A DNA stretch of 64,000 nucleotides, from NCBI GenBank assembly GCA_907163375.1, contig CAJQUW010014281.1:62001-126000 (forward strand). The letters run 5' to 3'. Of the stretch, positions 12,046-24,336 are shown piece by piece. The notes under the pieces are model-generated. The model saw only the letters and a program-made list of their open reading frames with translations, made no database searches and had not been told where the DNA came from. The stretch comes from Prostheceraeus crozeri. Taxonomy: Eukaryota > Platyhelminthes > Polycladida > Euryleptidae. Position 1 is the first letter of the stretch. Every line of letters begins with the position of its first letter. The position numbers were made by a program, and so were the translations under genes.

Positions 12046-14104
12046 TGACAAAATTGCGGAAAAATTGCAATATATATGTGATAATACAGAAATAGTGCAA
12101 TTAATAATTTGATGATATAAAACTATTACAATTTATATATAAACTGAAAAATTGCAGTTTCTGAAAGTTATATATATTGCAATAAAATCATATGAAATGC
12201 AAATTATGAAAATTATTGTAGATGGCGCTAAAAGAGATCAATGATTTAGAATATGGTTAGAATGTATGAATCAGATTGTCTGTAGGTGCGGTGGCTTATT
12301 ATTTTACGCCCGTATTATAAGACGCATTTCGAGAAGCTCTTTCTGACTTAAAATGACTGTATCACTCAACGTCTTTTAGAATTCATTGCAATGCAGTTGT
12401 AACATCTCAATGTCAGCTTAATGACGTAAGCAAGTTAACAATGAATGACATTCAGCGGGTGCGCCATCCATCCACTTCTTTAGCAATTAAGATTCATCAA
12501 TTATTCTCCTATCACCCACCCCATCAAAGTCTTCATTTCTCATTCACATTCATTAACATTAGCATATGGGAAACTAGCAGAGCGTTGATTTGAGAATCAC
12601 GTGCTCCATCTCAATCATCATTCGTTGATTTTAACTTGTGAAACTTTAACATTTCTGTACATGTGATTTATTTCACTGAGCAGAAAATTAATATATATAT
12701 ATTTGGTTTTGAGTTCTAGAACAATGAAAAGTTATACTTGAAGCGTAAATCAAGGATCTAGATATCATTTGTGAATTAAGGGACATTTGAAATGATCTTC
12801 AGATCAGAAATGGAATGAAACATTCAACACAAGTGACAAACTTAATCATACGAAAGAGTCAGCGCTGCTTTTTAATTGGCTTAAATTTGATGATAGACCA
12901 ATGAGAATACGCCGACTGCTTTCAATGGATAATGAAATTAGAATTTGCTGTCTTCGACGAGTGAGAACTGCAAAACTTACGCTCCTGTTCTTTCAAATTA
13001 ACTACACGTCTGTCGCATCGTTTTTTATGTGATTAGCCATTGAACGAAATAGTCTGTGAATATGACATAAATAATATTCAACGTTCGCATAAATTTCAAC
13101 CATTGATAATTATTTATGTAACATATTTCCTTGAATACCCCGAAATACCCTTGAATTATGTATTAGAATGTTATGTTGTACCTTTAGAATGTAGAATTAT
13201 GGTTAATAATTATTTGAATTGAGACTCGAAACAGTAAGAGTCGCATTTTAATAACCTGTATTATTCATATTATAAATTGCATTGGATAGGTAAGAATATG
13301 TTTAGGGAGGAGAAAAGTGAAGACCTCGACATGTCGCTCGCCATGTCCATCAAAATCAAAACTCGAGTTCGGTAGACGAGAGTTATTAGAAAGCTATCTT
13401 GAAGGTTTATTAGACTCACGCACGGCGAAAAGAAGTTAAAAACTGTATTCCTTAGCATTCATTTCCTATTACACATAGGGAAGAATAGGCAATCTCAGCG
13501 AATCAAGTACGTACCGGCATCCCACCCATGCTCGAGGGATGTAACTTTCCTAGGGCCTATCACATATGTAATTATGTCTACCTTTATGTCTCACTCAGCA
13601 TCAGTTAGACCAATCAGTAAACGACTCTACGAGAAGTTAGGTACCTGTATTTTCTCTAGAAGGTACTAACTGAATACGCTCTACATGTAGGCCTAGATGC
13701 TTCGTAAAAAAGCGGGTTTGTTCTTGGAGCTACTATTTATACAGAAATTATTTACTAGCTTGTTTAGGTTATTTAAACGTACTTTGAATATGTAGGCCTA
13801 CTGAAATGCTGAATGTGTGCCTATCACATGTAAAAGCCTACGACAAGAGGAAAAAATTATAAGATACCTAAGGCTTCCAGCTTAGTCCATTGCATCTCGC
13901 ATACAGGTTAACTTGAATTATGTAAACTACCCAAATAACCCTAAACCATTCGCAATTATCGTGTCTCCCACACATTTTTCTACTGTGCTTATAGTAGGGC
14001 TATTAGGCTATCTTACAATTCGATCCCTTGTAGCTACTTGGGCTACCCGGTATTATGAAATAAGAGTTAGAACTTAAATGACATGATACAAAAATAGGAG
14101 GATA
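12046..14104. other. Non-coding host DNA
   Basis: AT-rich with (AT)n stretches, including a weak inverted pair around 12062-12190 (ttgcaatatatat / atatatattgcaa). No credible ORF. Confidence 0.45.
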
Positions 14105-14555
14105 CAAATGAGTTACTCTGCACGTTGTCCACGATGTCGAAGACCAGATTATCACAAGAATTGTGCACTATTTCTATCATTTCACAATTTCGCTAAGTGA
14201 AAGAGACACGTTTTTATGGCAAATTCCGTTCTGGTCACTAATTCAAGCAAAAGCACTTTCTTGGAGGACCTCCCCAGACTTGCTAAACATGATTCGGATG
14301 TCAAATGAGTTACTCTGCACGTTGTCCACGATGTCGAAGACCAGATTATCACAAGAATTGTGCACTATTTCTATCATTTCACAATTTCGCTAAGTGAAAG
14401 AGACACGTTTTTATGGCAAATTCCGTTCTGGTCACTAATTCAAGCAAAAGCACTTTCTTGGAGGGTCTCCCCAGACTTGCTAAACATGATTCGGATGTCA
14501 AATGAGTTACTCTGCACGTTGTCCACGATGTCGAAGACCAGATTATCATAAGAAT
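14105..14555. repeat. 197-bp tandem repeat, about 2.3 copies
   Basis: Units start at 14105, 14302 and 14499 (exactly 197 bp apart) and are nearly identical; the third stops at about 14555 after 57 bp. The repeated reading frame in the first two units is an accident of the repeat: it has no initiation context and ends within the array. A young satellite-like duplication. Confidence 0.93.
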
Positions 14556-15249
14556 GTGTCATTTTGACCAATAATTATATGCTAACACATGTTTGTAAAT
14601 GTGTAAAAGACGTGACGAGATGTCCAGACTTTACAGACATTGAATGCATGACGCAAATATGCTTGCAAATGCTTAGACGAGAGCCTGTTGACGTTATAAT
14701 TGAGTAAATACGATGTCAGTAACATTGAAAATTATCGCTCCTGCTGTAGGCAAAGAAGAATAAATCAGAGAAAATGTGTGCGTGTGCAGTAGGCATAATA
14801 TATGAAAATTTTGAAATTTACGATAGGCTATCCGTTAGTACAGTATCAATGTCATCCACAGAATTTTTTTGATAATCGATGATGGTTATGATCAGACTAT
14901 TTACTAGTACATTTCAAGTGTAGTCCCCCCCTGAAATCCCCTGAATTCCCTGAAATTATTTCCCAATTTATTTGTAGAATTGAATGGTCTTCGAATGTGG
15001 CATAAACGGTTGCAGATATAGAATCGTAAAGGAAACTAATTTATTTAATCATTTTGGACTTCATCCATCGAACAAAAAGTGAGTCAAATAGCTCACGTTC
15101 AACATCTTACAATTTTCCTTATTTAATTAATGTATGGGTACCCCAAAAATTGACCTAGCTATATCAAGAATTTTAATATTTTGTCTTCTGTGTATATAAC
15201 ATGATTATCTGCAAATATGATTATATTTACCTATGTATTTTCTCTTCAG
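14556..15249. other. Non-coding, intron-like stretch upstream of an exon
   Basis: AT-rich with no ORF of note. It ends in a pyrimidine-rich acceptor (tgtattttctcttcag at 15234-15249), so it is probably the intron before the next exon. Confidence 0.5.
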
Positions 15250-16675
15250 TTTTCAATGCATCCATGAAAGTTGTCAATTTCATACTTCATCCGTTCAGTC
15301 CTTACGGCGACACTGGTTTCGATTTCATTACCAGACTCATCTCAATTGTGTATCTCCTCCTACTTCGCAGGTGGATGCAACATCGGAATTATCGTCACAC
15401 CTTTCAGAATCGGTTATAGAAACTACAGAGGCAGAACCGGGAGGTTTAGATGAACCCTGTGAACTTTTGCATAGCGAAATCAATATATCGGAAATAACTA
15501 GCGACATCAAGAAGTCTGCGATGTCCTTCTATCTCCTTGCAAGAGACATGTACTGCCTACCGGAGTCAATAGCTCGTGCAATTTCGAATTTTCATTGTGC
15601 ATCATTAGAGAGCGCCATGAATAAGTATCACGATTTGTTCAGAGACATTTTAATTTCTGAAAATCACTCTGACAGATTAAGCGAAATTAATCTGCGGGAT
15701 GTTTTTATAACTAGTAATCGATATATAAATGAATCATCTGCGCTCTCTGTTCTTCATGGAAGCTACGGTCTAATTTCGCCAATAGAAATATCTTTTCCTA
15801 TTACTTGTACCTCTGATAAGCTGTATTATGTGCCTAGCTCAGAGACGATTAAGTCATTATCCAAAGACGTTCTTCTGCTGAACAAAGCTTTTCAGAACTC
15901 TGGACATCACCAAAATCTTAAGTGTTTTGCAGAAAAGGCCATTTTTATCAAGATCTACACCGACGAGTTTGAGGTATGCAACCCAATCGGGTGCAGTAGG
16001 AAGAAACATGAATTGGTTGCCGTTTGCTTCTCTGTCATGGGACAATCAGAAATAGATGCGTCAAAATTGAAGAATCAGTATTTGGTTTGTTTAGCGAAAA
16101 AGTCATTGTACGAGGATAACGGATCATCGTTTTTTTCACCACTTATATGTGAATTGAATGACTTATTTTTTCATGAAATTGATATTTCCGTTACAAGTAT
16201 ACCTGTCATTGCAGTAGCGATATGTGGTGATAATCTATCTGTTCATCATGCCTTAGGATTTGGGAAGAACTTCTCAAGTGGTTACATCTGTAGGTTTTGT
16301 ATCGCTCAGTTTTCAGATTTATCGATGACAAGCTTTCCTGACAAAGAACTCCGGACTCACTCCTCCTTTATTCGCTGCTTTCAGTGCTTAGAAGAAGGTG
16401 TGTCTAGTGTGTGTCTATTCAGAAATCTTCCGTATATTGACTATTCTTGTTTTTTCCCACCAGATCTAATGCACGACCTATGCGAGGGAGTGTCTCATGT
16501 CGTAATGGCTATTGTACTAAAGAAAATTCTAAGAAATAGTTCAATCGTTCAACTAAACTCTCTCTTACCGAATGCAGGGTTTGATTTTTCATTTCCCTCC
16601 TTTTTATTGATTGATCTCATTTTATCATGTAATCATCAAGGGCAATCCCAGTTTCTAACGGACGCTCGTTATTAA
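15250..16675 (+). CDS. Zinc-finger, transposon-type protein (large exon)
   Basis: An open frame of about 475 residues begins directly after a good acceptor, so the first exon is missing or not recognised. It starts with a C2H2 finger (C-IHES-C-x12-H-x4-H, 'CIHESCQFHTSS...RRHWFRFH'). Further on are 'GDNLSVHHALGFGKNFSSGY', a CRFC knuckle (CRFCIAQFSDL), and 'PPDLMHDLCEGVSHVVM'. From memory, the combination C2H2 finger, 'GDN..LH..LGF..SF..., CRFC' and 'D.MHDL.EGV' occurs in many multicopy uncharacterised proteins of invertebrate genomes, which I take to be transposon-derived; I cannot name the superfamily. The frame ends shortly after this motif, earlier than I would expect for such proteins, so another exon or truncation is possible. 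Confidence 0.7.
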
Positions 16676-17029
16676 ATATGAGTTTGAACGAAGACATCGC
16701 TTTGCGGTAAAATTTCTATAGACAATTCGCTAAAACTTCCAAAACAAGTCATAGGTCATATCTTGCAAAGTAATCTCATAATTGATGGCTTTAGGCGGTT
16801 GGACCATAATTCAAATTAATCAAAACTCTCCCCGAGGTAATTTCAGCCGAATTTCTTTAGAATTTGAAATCAAAAATACATAGGCACACAGGCCGTGTTT
16901 TTTATTTTAAATTTTAAAGATACACGCTTTAATTTTTACACTTAATGACAAATTACGTACCGTATTATTCGTGCATGTGCATTGATACAATACAAAACAT
17001 CACAAATCCTTTTTTGTGCTACATTGCAG

Positions 17030-17228
17030 ATGTATTTCGAAGCATCACTAACGCTCAATACCTACGCTAGTAATCCCCTCAGTGCCTATAAAGCAGTAAA
17101 TTCAGCCTTTTTCTACGAAGACATCGAATTCAAGATGGCTAGCCTACTGCTGAAATTGTATGACCTGAAATCAACGGTGAAACAATTTTTCAACGCTAAG
17201 CCGTTCCTGTATGAGCCCCGGGATGACG
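17030..17228 (+). CDS. Possible internal exon, unknown protein
   Basis: 199 bases bounded by a pyrimidine-rich acceptor (ttttttgtgctacattgcag) and a canonical donor (GACG/gtaaga). The frame encodes about 66 residues beginning MYFEASLTLNTYASNPLS and is rich in helix-forming residues with no known motif. It lies 355 bp after the end of the zinc-finger frame and could be its next exon or belong to another gene. The phase and splice signals are the only support. Confidence 0.4.
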
Positions 17229-17319
17229 GTAAGATTTGGCGATGTAATTGTACTTTCGCGTCATTTCGATCAGTTTTTAAATTAACATTTTACTCGGACA
17301 TGATCAAACAAAAATAATC

Positions 17320-18281
17320 ACTCGTCTATAACATGTGATCTCATATTTCATGACTGCAGTGTATCACATAAATAATGTCACAGTTTAGGTTTGGATTTCT
17401 TTATTGCAAAACTTGTAGTAAGATTTTGTTGGTAATGGGTGATTTGTAACCTTATCTGAATTTTGAATGATTTAGCAGAATGATTATTTCCACTTTAAAG
17501 TCATTGGATGTAAGACTGTAATCGTCATGAAAATAAATAATGAAAATTACTAGAAAGCAAAGTCGAAATTTGAAATGCATCATGAATCACTCCAATGCAA
17601 CGCCTAAAAATTACCATATAAATCCTGACAAAGAAATGCTTTTTGTGACAATTTCAAAAGTAAACATTCGTGTTTTGCCTCGGCCAGTGCAATGAGGATT
17701 CCACCACAGTCTGAACACAACTGAAATCATCAACCACATGGCAGTAACAAAGCTAAACTTGAAATGAGAGTCAATTGAAATTGATCATTGAGAATTCAGA
17801 TGACAATCGGATGAAGAATTGTTGATATCATCACAGTGCCACAGATTTGATTCTTAAATGCAAAGATATCTCTTTAGATGGATAGAAAGATCGATAGCTA
17901 CACTTCAATTTAGATGTAATATTAGGTTCCTTGTTTTATGAAGAGAAATCTAAACTAACAATGACAGAAATACAGACATCATTAATGCTTTCCTTTAATA
18001 TTGTGCTGGTATGGCTTTAGTATGTAAATCATAAAACACTGGAAATAACATACGAAAAGCATGCAAATAGATACAAAAATATACCAAAAATGCACATTTT
18101 AATTACTCAACCAAACTTGGATGGTGTACAAAGGAAGTTCGCATGAATTTCAATGTGCAACAGGTATACAGAACCGATCTACATGACTTCAAAGACAGTA
18201 AGAAAATAGGGTCCGCGAAATATTTGAACAGATCTCATAGTTTTCTGTATTCTAATTACCAGTAATACATATTGTGATTGT
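17320..18281. other. Non-coding host DNA
   Basis: AT-rich, no plausible exon or repeat seen. Confidence 0.45.
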
Positions 18282-19029
18282 GTTGCTGTCAGGAATGCGG
18301 AGTCGGACTCCCGGAGTCCTATCATTTTTGCTGGAGTCCGGCTATAACTAGACCCGAAATATGATAAAAGCAAAATATTTATTCTTGTGCATATACATGT
18401 AGCTGTCAATGTCTTGATGTCAACTTTCTCCATCAAACAAAAGTACAGAGACAGCAGTACATGCAAAGCTTGTAATAGTTGAGGGAATGAATCGTGATAG
18501 TGAAAAAATGATTGTCTGTTCACTCGGTGATTTAATAGAGAAGACAAGCCTTCCTAGCCTCGATCACAGCTACGCACCAAAGGCTACATCAGAGACAAAA
18601 ATGAAATGCTGGTTTGTTTGAGAACATTCCCTCTTACCCTCACGTTAATCGTGTGTGATGGCTCCTCTAAAGCGCATATCAAAATCGAAAGTGTGCTCAC
18701 ACTTTTTGGAGAAGGATAGGGGATTTGCCTGCCTGATAACGTGTGAAAACACAGACAGGCAGGCGAACACAGAAAAAACGTGTGAAGCGCACATCAACAA
18801 GATAGGAGGAGCCGAATCGCATGCATTCAACTTAAAGCGACATTTGATAGACTTTCATCGAAAATGATTGATAATTGATACAGCAATGATCACTAAAGAT
18901 AGGTTCAGGTAAGCCTAAAATGATCTATGATGTAGTTTACCAGTTTATTTGAAAACTAGGCTTTACATACGTGACACCCGTAGTCGGAGTACTATCAAAA
19001 TAATGGGACTCCGCATCCCTGGTTGCTGT
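18282..19029 (+). mobile_element. Short hAT transposon with 8-bp target duplication
   Basis: The element runs 18290-19021 (732 bp). It is flanked by a perfect 8-bp direct repeat GTTGCTGT (18282-18289 and 19022-19029), the target-site length of hAT elements. Ends are inverted: left CAGGAATGCGGAGTC, right (reverse complement) CAGGGATGCGGAGTC, one mismatch in 15. GGAGTC/GACTCC motifs repeat inside both ends. It is too short for a complete transposase but keeps a BED-finger frame, so it is an internally deleted derivative. Confidence 0.92.
18655..18867 (+). pseudogene. BED-type zinc finger remnant of a hAT transposase
   Basis: 70-residue frame inside the hAT element. It has the spacing of a BED finger: 'SKVCSHFLEKDRGFACLITCE' (aromatic plus C..C part) followed after about 25 residues by 'NLKRHLIDFHRK' (L..HL...H part). 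BED fingers bind the transposon ends and form the N-terminus of hAT transposases. The catalytic RNase H-like and dimerisation regions are absent, so it could at most encode a DNA-binding fragment. Confidence 0.7.
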
Positions 19030-19408
19030 ACATCAGTGTGGTTCACAACTGTGATCTTGAAAGGTGACTAGAATACAGAAAGCTACACCAGACGATCAAA
19101 AAGCGTGAATTTCCAAACAATTCCGACAACAATTCAGTTATGCTCTATCTACTACCAGTAAATTGTAATTCAGTTCAATCTTTTTCAAATTTCAATTGTT
19201 CTTTGTTATCTCTTTCCTAGCTATAGACCCTGTCTTTGCTTGCCACTAGAATCAATTATATCCTACTTCGTTTACATATTTAAATTTCGATTAATTAAGC
19301 TACGATTCATTTGTCTGACGATGATCTATGAGTATAGATCGAAATATACGGAGTCACCTAAGGAAAAACAAATAGTAATTTTGAACTGAACATGAGTTTA
19401 CTTGTATT

Positions 19409-19690
19409 CCCAGTGTGAAAGCCAAAGTCGGCCAGAAGTCGGTTTGACTTCCGCCGGTTGGCATGAGTCGGCATAATTTTTTAATTTCGAAATCTAGTAC
19501 TTTTGAGTAAAGAAATCATGATAAAACAAAGTAAATGATGTTCACAGTTGAATCTAGACAGTTTGTGATTGATCTTTTATCAGTGTATAGATTTTTATTA
19601 TGTTGGCAAAAGTTGGCATGCCAAGCTGGCGCATAAGTTGGCAACCGAAATTGGTCCCACTTCCCTCAGAGTTTGGCAACACAATTAGTG
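19409..19690. repeat. GTTGGCA/GTCGGC repeat, copy 1
   Basis: Starts CCCAGTGTGAAAGCCAAAGT and contains many GTCGG, GTTGGCA and GCATGCCAA motifs. A related sequence in the opposite orientation lies at 27195-27304, ending in the complement of CCCAGTGAAAAAGCCGAAGT. The two together define a dispersed repeat whose terminus is CCCAGTG. Confidence 0.6.
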
Positions 19691-20927
19691 GTTCTGCTTA
19701 CTTCTGTGTTGTCGTTGGTTTGGTATTATATATTTTTACCTCTTTATGAATTGTTTCCATTGTATATAGGCTTATGCAAATAAAGTGGAGAAGTAATGCA
19801 TTCTTTCACTACAAGTGGAATAATTTTCAAATTACGATTATGTGATGCATTGATTAAACTTTCAGAATAAATTATTTGCATATCACCTAAGCCTACCGGA
19901 GTTCCGGTACTATTTTTAACAAATGCATCATTTTGGCCTCTTCGGGTACCAGTTGAGCCTACTTCATTATTAAGTGCTATCGATATCAGTAAGCCTTAAT
20001 TAGGCCTAATTTTTATTGCGTTATTAGGATCTTTTTAATTCATACTTAACAATAATTTGTAGACCTGGATTTATGGATAATATTCATTACTATTGATATT
20101 GATCATATTGATTTTGTGTTACCGATGTTTCCTAATAATTCGTCATAATCGCTTTCGAATTTCAAAAGTAAGGCAAAAAAGCCTGAGGACTCGTCACTCC
20201 GCCCACTAATACAGGAAACAAAAACAACCAAGTGTTGCAAGCGAAGACCGATTTCTTGAAAAGATTTTTCTCAATTCACTTGCTATCAAGGACAAATGTT
20301 TCCTTATAATTCGTTATAATCGCTATCGAAGTCAAAAAACTAGCATGTAGGACTATATAGATGCACTTCTATTATGGCCTCCGCAATTGTGAGCATCGTC
20401 TACGAGCGTGTGCGCGCAAGGCACAGAAAACTTAAATGGTCGGAGAGTTATCAACAAAAACATTGCATTGTTTCATTATGCAAGCTGGAAAAGAAACAAA
20501 AAGAGACTGGATCTTATATAGGAAAGTGGTGTTCTTGACTTTTTTTCGGTGTTATTCGTTCTAATAATACTCATACACTGATAAACTTTTTACAGCCGCT
20601 TGTCAGTCTCTGACCACGTACCTCAGTTCTATTCGCTGCTCCGCCTTCGGATCATGTGATGTAGCATATTACACTTTATAATGGAAAATGCAGGCTAAAT
20701 TTGACATTGCGGTGAATTAAATTTTTTTGCATTATTTTAAAAATTGTGGTCGTACTATCGAAATCAAGTAGGCCTTCCATCAAGTCACAAGTTGTCCATT
20801 TAGATCAGAAGGCAAGTATAGGAACAATAAGTAGCCTACTAGGATAAGTAAGGATCATATAAAGGACTATTTCAATGCAGAGAATTGTCATGAATGACTA
20901 TGTAAAGACAAATTTTAAACTTTCATT
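19691..20927. other. Non-coding host DNA with a degenerate direct repeat
   Basis: No gene seen. A 35-bp motif (atgtttcct(a/t)ataattcgt(c/t)ataatcgct) is repeated at 20125 and 20296, 171 bp apart, suggesting a decayed tandem duplication. Confidence 0.5.
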
Positions 20928-20929
20928 TT

Positions 20930-21200
20930 GATTTCTTTTCTACCTCGTTCTCTCCCTTACTCTCTCTTCTTTCCTTCCTCGCTTCTCTTAATTCCTTTCC
21001 GTCCTTGCTCTCACATCAGCCATCTCCTTTTTCTTCTCTTTCTACTCACTTATCTTCCTCTTCCATTTCTTGTCTCTCCTCAGCTCACTTCTCTTCTTTA
21101 TCTTCTTGTTCTCTCCCTCTCTTCGTCATATCTCTTCTGTCGTTCTGTCGTTCATCTTTTCTCTTTCTCTCTCCCTCACTCACTTCTTGCTGTCTATTTC
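20930..21200 (+). repeat. Polypyrimidine (CT-rich) tract
   Basis: About 270 bases almost free of A and G runs, made of TCTC, CTTC and CCCT motifs. The long open frames across it (20928-21314 and 21005-21208) result from the lack of A, which removes stop codons; they are not genes. Confidence 0.85.
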
Positions 21201-21489
21201 CTAAATAGTTTTTGTAAACTCTTCGAAAACATCTTCGAAAACAAATTGATCTTTATGCATATCCTGCGTAAAATGCATCAAAAATATCTCCCCATAAATT
21301 TCTTAAAAATTTGATTCATGAAATCATAATTATTTCGCATGATATGATATACTATTATGAAATCAAAATTTTGCGTCTGTGCACTTTTTTGCATTTATTG
21401 CAATTGCAATAGTTCAATATCAGAAGAACGCACTCCAGTTGATCCTTTTTATGTATGTCTTCCGACGCAAACCTCACATTTCATTACTG

Positions 21490-21745
21490 AAGGAGAACTG
21501 CGCGCGCAAATTATTTCCATACGCCCACCCGGGCTTATAGCGACATTCAATCGACGCGCCTCATTCACATGACAATGACAGGGAGAAAAGATATCGCTCG
21601 CGGACATCATTTCATGTTACTTGTGCTGCGCGAGTAAAGGAGAATCGCGCGCACAAAATATTTCCGTGTTCCCGCCTGCTGGGCTACTGATATTTAGCGA
21701 CCTTCAATCGACGTGTCTCAATCATCACATGACAGCGAGAAAGGA
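21490..21745. repeat. Degenerate ~147-bp tandem duplication
   Basis: Two blocks (21490-21590 and 21637-21745) share 'aggagaa(c)tcgcgcg', 'tatttcc', 'gggct', 'tagcgac(a/c)ttcaatcgacg(c/t)g' and 'gacagcgagaaa(a/g)gat'. CpG-rich compared with its surroundings. No credible protein in either copy. The rest of 21201-22350 looks non-coding. Confidence 0.65.
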
Positions 21746-22352
21746 TGCAGAGGTCATGAAGTCATTCATATTCTACTTGCGCAGCGCATCGGTCTTAGAT
21801 TCGTGTCCTGTGAAACAGTTTACTGCCTACGATCAAAAGTACTACCCAACTTTTTAAAACGATGCCTCGATCACCATTTGCTTCTTTGGACATTCAGAGG
21901 AAATTCAAATCTGCTACCGCTGTTCGACCTTCACAATCAATTCGCAGAAGTCATTTATGGATCTTTTCAAGTTGCAGACATAGGCAGTTGCCGTGATAAA
22001 ACTTTTGCCTTTGTCATCTTACAAAACATTTTGTGATTTGATTCACTCTTCATATTTAACGACTTTATCTCCGACATTGTTCGCTGACAGAAACAGATCT
22101 TTGAAAATCATCTCATGATCGGCATTCTCACGTAGTCTGGACCCTGATGCATATGATCTCAAAATGTGTTCCAACGATTGATGTCATCAATTGCGAGCTT
22201 ACAGGTGAGATGTCTAATTTCTTTTCATTTTAGGCCTAGTAGTAAAGAGAATTATTTTCTGCACATGTAGGGGTTGCTGAAAATAAATGATCAACTGCAT
22301 AAGTTATATTTCACGAAATTATTTTTATATATAGTTTTGAATAAGCAGAATT

Positions 22353-22444
22353 ACCCAGGTGTAAGTGATCTTTCTCGCTATTATGCAGGATGGCATTTAC
22401 ATGCCATCATGTTGCAAAAAAAGAAAGATCACTTGCACCTGGGT
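22353..22444 (+). other. 92-nt hairpin-forming sequence
   Basis: Arms of 23 nt (22353-22375 and 22422-22444, ACCCAGGTGTAAGTGATC... and complement) pair throughout with one G:U. The interior also folds: GATGGCAT (22389-) pairs with ATGCCATC (-22408), flanked by TGCA/TGCA. It could be a small MITE or a long-loop hairpin RNA; the loop is larger than typical for animal microRNA precursors. Confidence 0.55.
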
Positions 22445-22449
22445 CCGTC

Positions 22450-24105
22450 ATCTTGTCAAAGCTAACTGCATATGACTCAATCTCTGCTTGGCATTATTAT
22501 ATAGTTGCTGAAGCTTACCAAATAGTTTTGGAATGAAATATCTATTCATCTATCGTGCGCCAGCTGTCAATGAGTCTGCTTATATCTTGACAACTTTCAA
22601 ATAGTCCTATTCGTTAAATATTAAAACATAATTGCCTAATTTTAATGAAAAAACAAATAATGAGAAGTCATTGATTTCAGATTTCAAGAAATTATATTGA
22701 TGATTGTATTGGTGCGATTGGGTAATATGCAAGTTAATAGAGTGCGATGCGGTTAATGGATATTCAAAAAACAAAACTTCCATATTTAAATTCTCATGCA
22801 TGGATCCTGTCTGAATCTTTGTGAACTTCGTATTTTATTCGATATGACGAAACCAAAGTGTTGGACGGAACAGTGCAATTTAAAAATAGAAAATATTTAC
22901 ATGTGAAATATATAGTGCATGTACAGTAAAATCATGAAACTCCGTACTTGATCAATATTCAATAAAATCATTGCCCTGAATGTCTGCGTATTTGATAAAA
23001 TCGCGAGATGTTCGACACTGCTCCTTTCAGCAGGTTGTCAGTTTATCGACGAAAATTTGGATAATTTAATAGAGATATTTAATAGCTTCCCTTGGATATG
23101 TATGATTTTGTGATCTTTTGAATGTACTCCGTTCTCGCATGGTGCAAATGGGAAGCTGTGCTTCTTTAGGTTGGATGTAAAGACTATCTCTAGAAAATTT
23201 CTATTCCTAGCTGTCATTGACGATGACATTATCTTAAAACTGAGTAATTATATCATTTTATGATTCTTGTTTGGAGCATTCGAAACTACAATATCTAATT
23301 TTCCGTATTATTGTGTTTGGCGTTTGCATAGTTTATTTCTCATGTACATGTTTAACATTTGTCTTTTTTTATCCTCCTTCATTTAGTTGTCTACCTATAT
23401 TTCTTCCTTGCCTTGTTTTCGTTTTCTGAGTGTGTAGTCAATTAGTATTACGTAATGTCTGTTGCTGTCTATGACCTCCTTTGCGGAGCGAGCGCAATCT
23501 GTATTTTGTGTCTGTTTGCCAAGATTTCCCGTGTGTTTGGCCTTGCCACTCGCATCACATACTTGCTCACCTGTATTTGTTCTCTCCCTCTTATTTCCTC
23601 ATGTTCAATTCACGCGGACCAATGTGTGATACTGCTTTTGGTGTGTGACACACATTCTGACTCGCAAAAAGTTTGAATCGTATACGAATCGTGCAGCTGT
23701 GTGCCGCATGGAGTAGTATATCCTAGCTTCGGTATGTCCTCTCTGTAATTATGCATGTGCGAATTGTTGGGGCTTCTGCTTTGATGAAAGAGAAACTAGC
23801 AATAATAATAATAAATAAATTATTCGGTTTTAATATTGCATTTCAGATTAGCAACAATGAAATTAAATAAACGATATATCGAATTGCTATGCAAAAGATG
23901 ACAATGTGCGATAGACAATGTGCGGCTGAGACATAGACAATAAATACTTTCAATAAATTATATAATTTTTCAAAAATAGCTGTGTTCAAAAAAATTTATG
24001 AAATCAATTTCATTGCGACAAACAATACGCACTCGCATAGAAAAGTAGAATTTAAATGTAATGAAGCATTTCCCAGTACGTATCTAACGATGGTCTGTCA
24101 ACTTA
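22450..24105. other. Non-coding host DNA
   Basis: AT-rich; short ORFs without protein character. A hydrophobic 73-codon frame at 23455-23676 has no context supporting it. Confidence 0.45.
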
Positions 24106-24110
24106 AGCGT

Positions 24111-24265
24111 AATAATGAAAGCTATCTAAGTACCTTGACCACGTTTTGCTCTCTCTATTGAGGCATGCGTCTTTCTGTCAAAGATGCAATTTGTATTTGT
24201 CATTCCTTGATGCTTGAATAGAGCAAGCGTGGCCAATAAACGCAGATAGTTTTCATTTATTATTA
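24111..24265. repeat. Foldback element 1 (imperfect palindrome, ~155 bp)
   Basis: The left arm (taataatgaaagctatct..., ccacgttttgctctctctat) pairs with the right arm (atagagcaagcgtgg ... agatagttttcatttatta). Arms are about 57 nt with several mismatches around a loop of about 35 nt. First of three such structures in 1.5 kb. Confidence 0.7.
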
Positions 24266-24336
24266 TTCAAGTGGATAGCATCACTCACTCAGTTTTCTAA
24301 AAATGTTTATTAACAAATAATGAATGGTTATAAGCA

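Noticed and set aside
14163-14551. Two similar ORFs of 76 and 63 codons as a repeated gene
   Set aside because: They are the same frame of a 197-bp tandem repeat, with no start context or conservation beyond the repeat.
20928-21314. 128-codon ORF
   Set aside because: Lies over a polypyrimidine tract; composition explains the open frame.
23455-23676. Hydrophobic 73-codon ORF as a small membrane protein
   Set aside because: No signal, splice or conservation support; average composition for T-rich random sequence.
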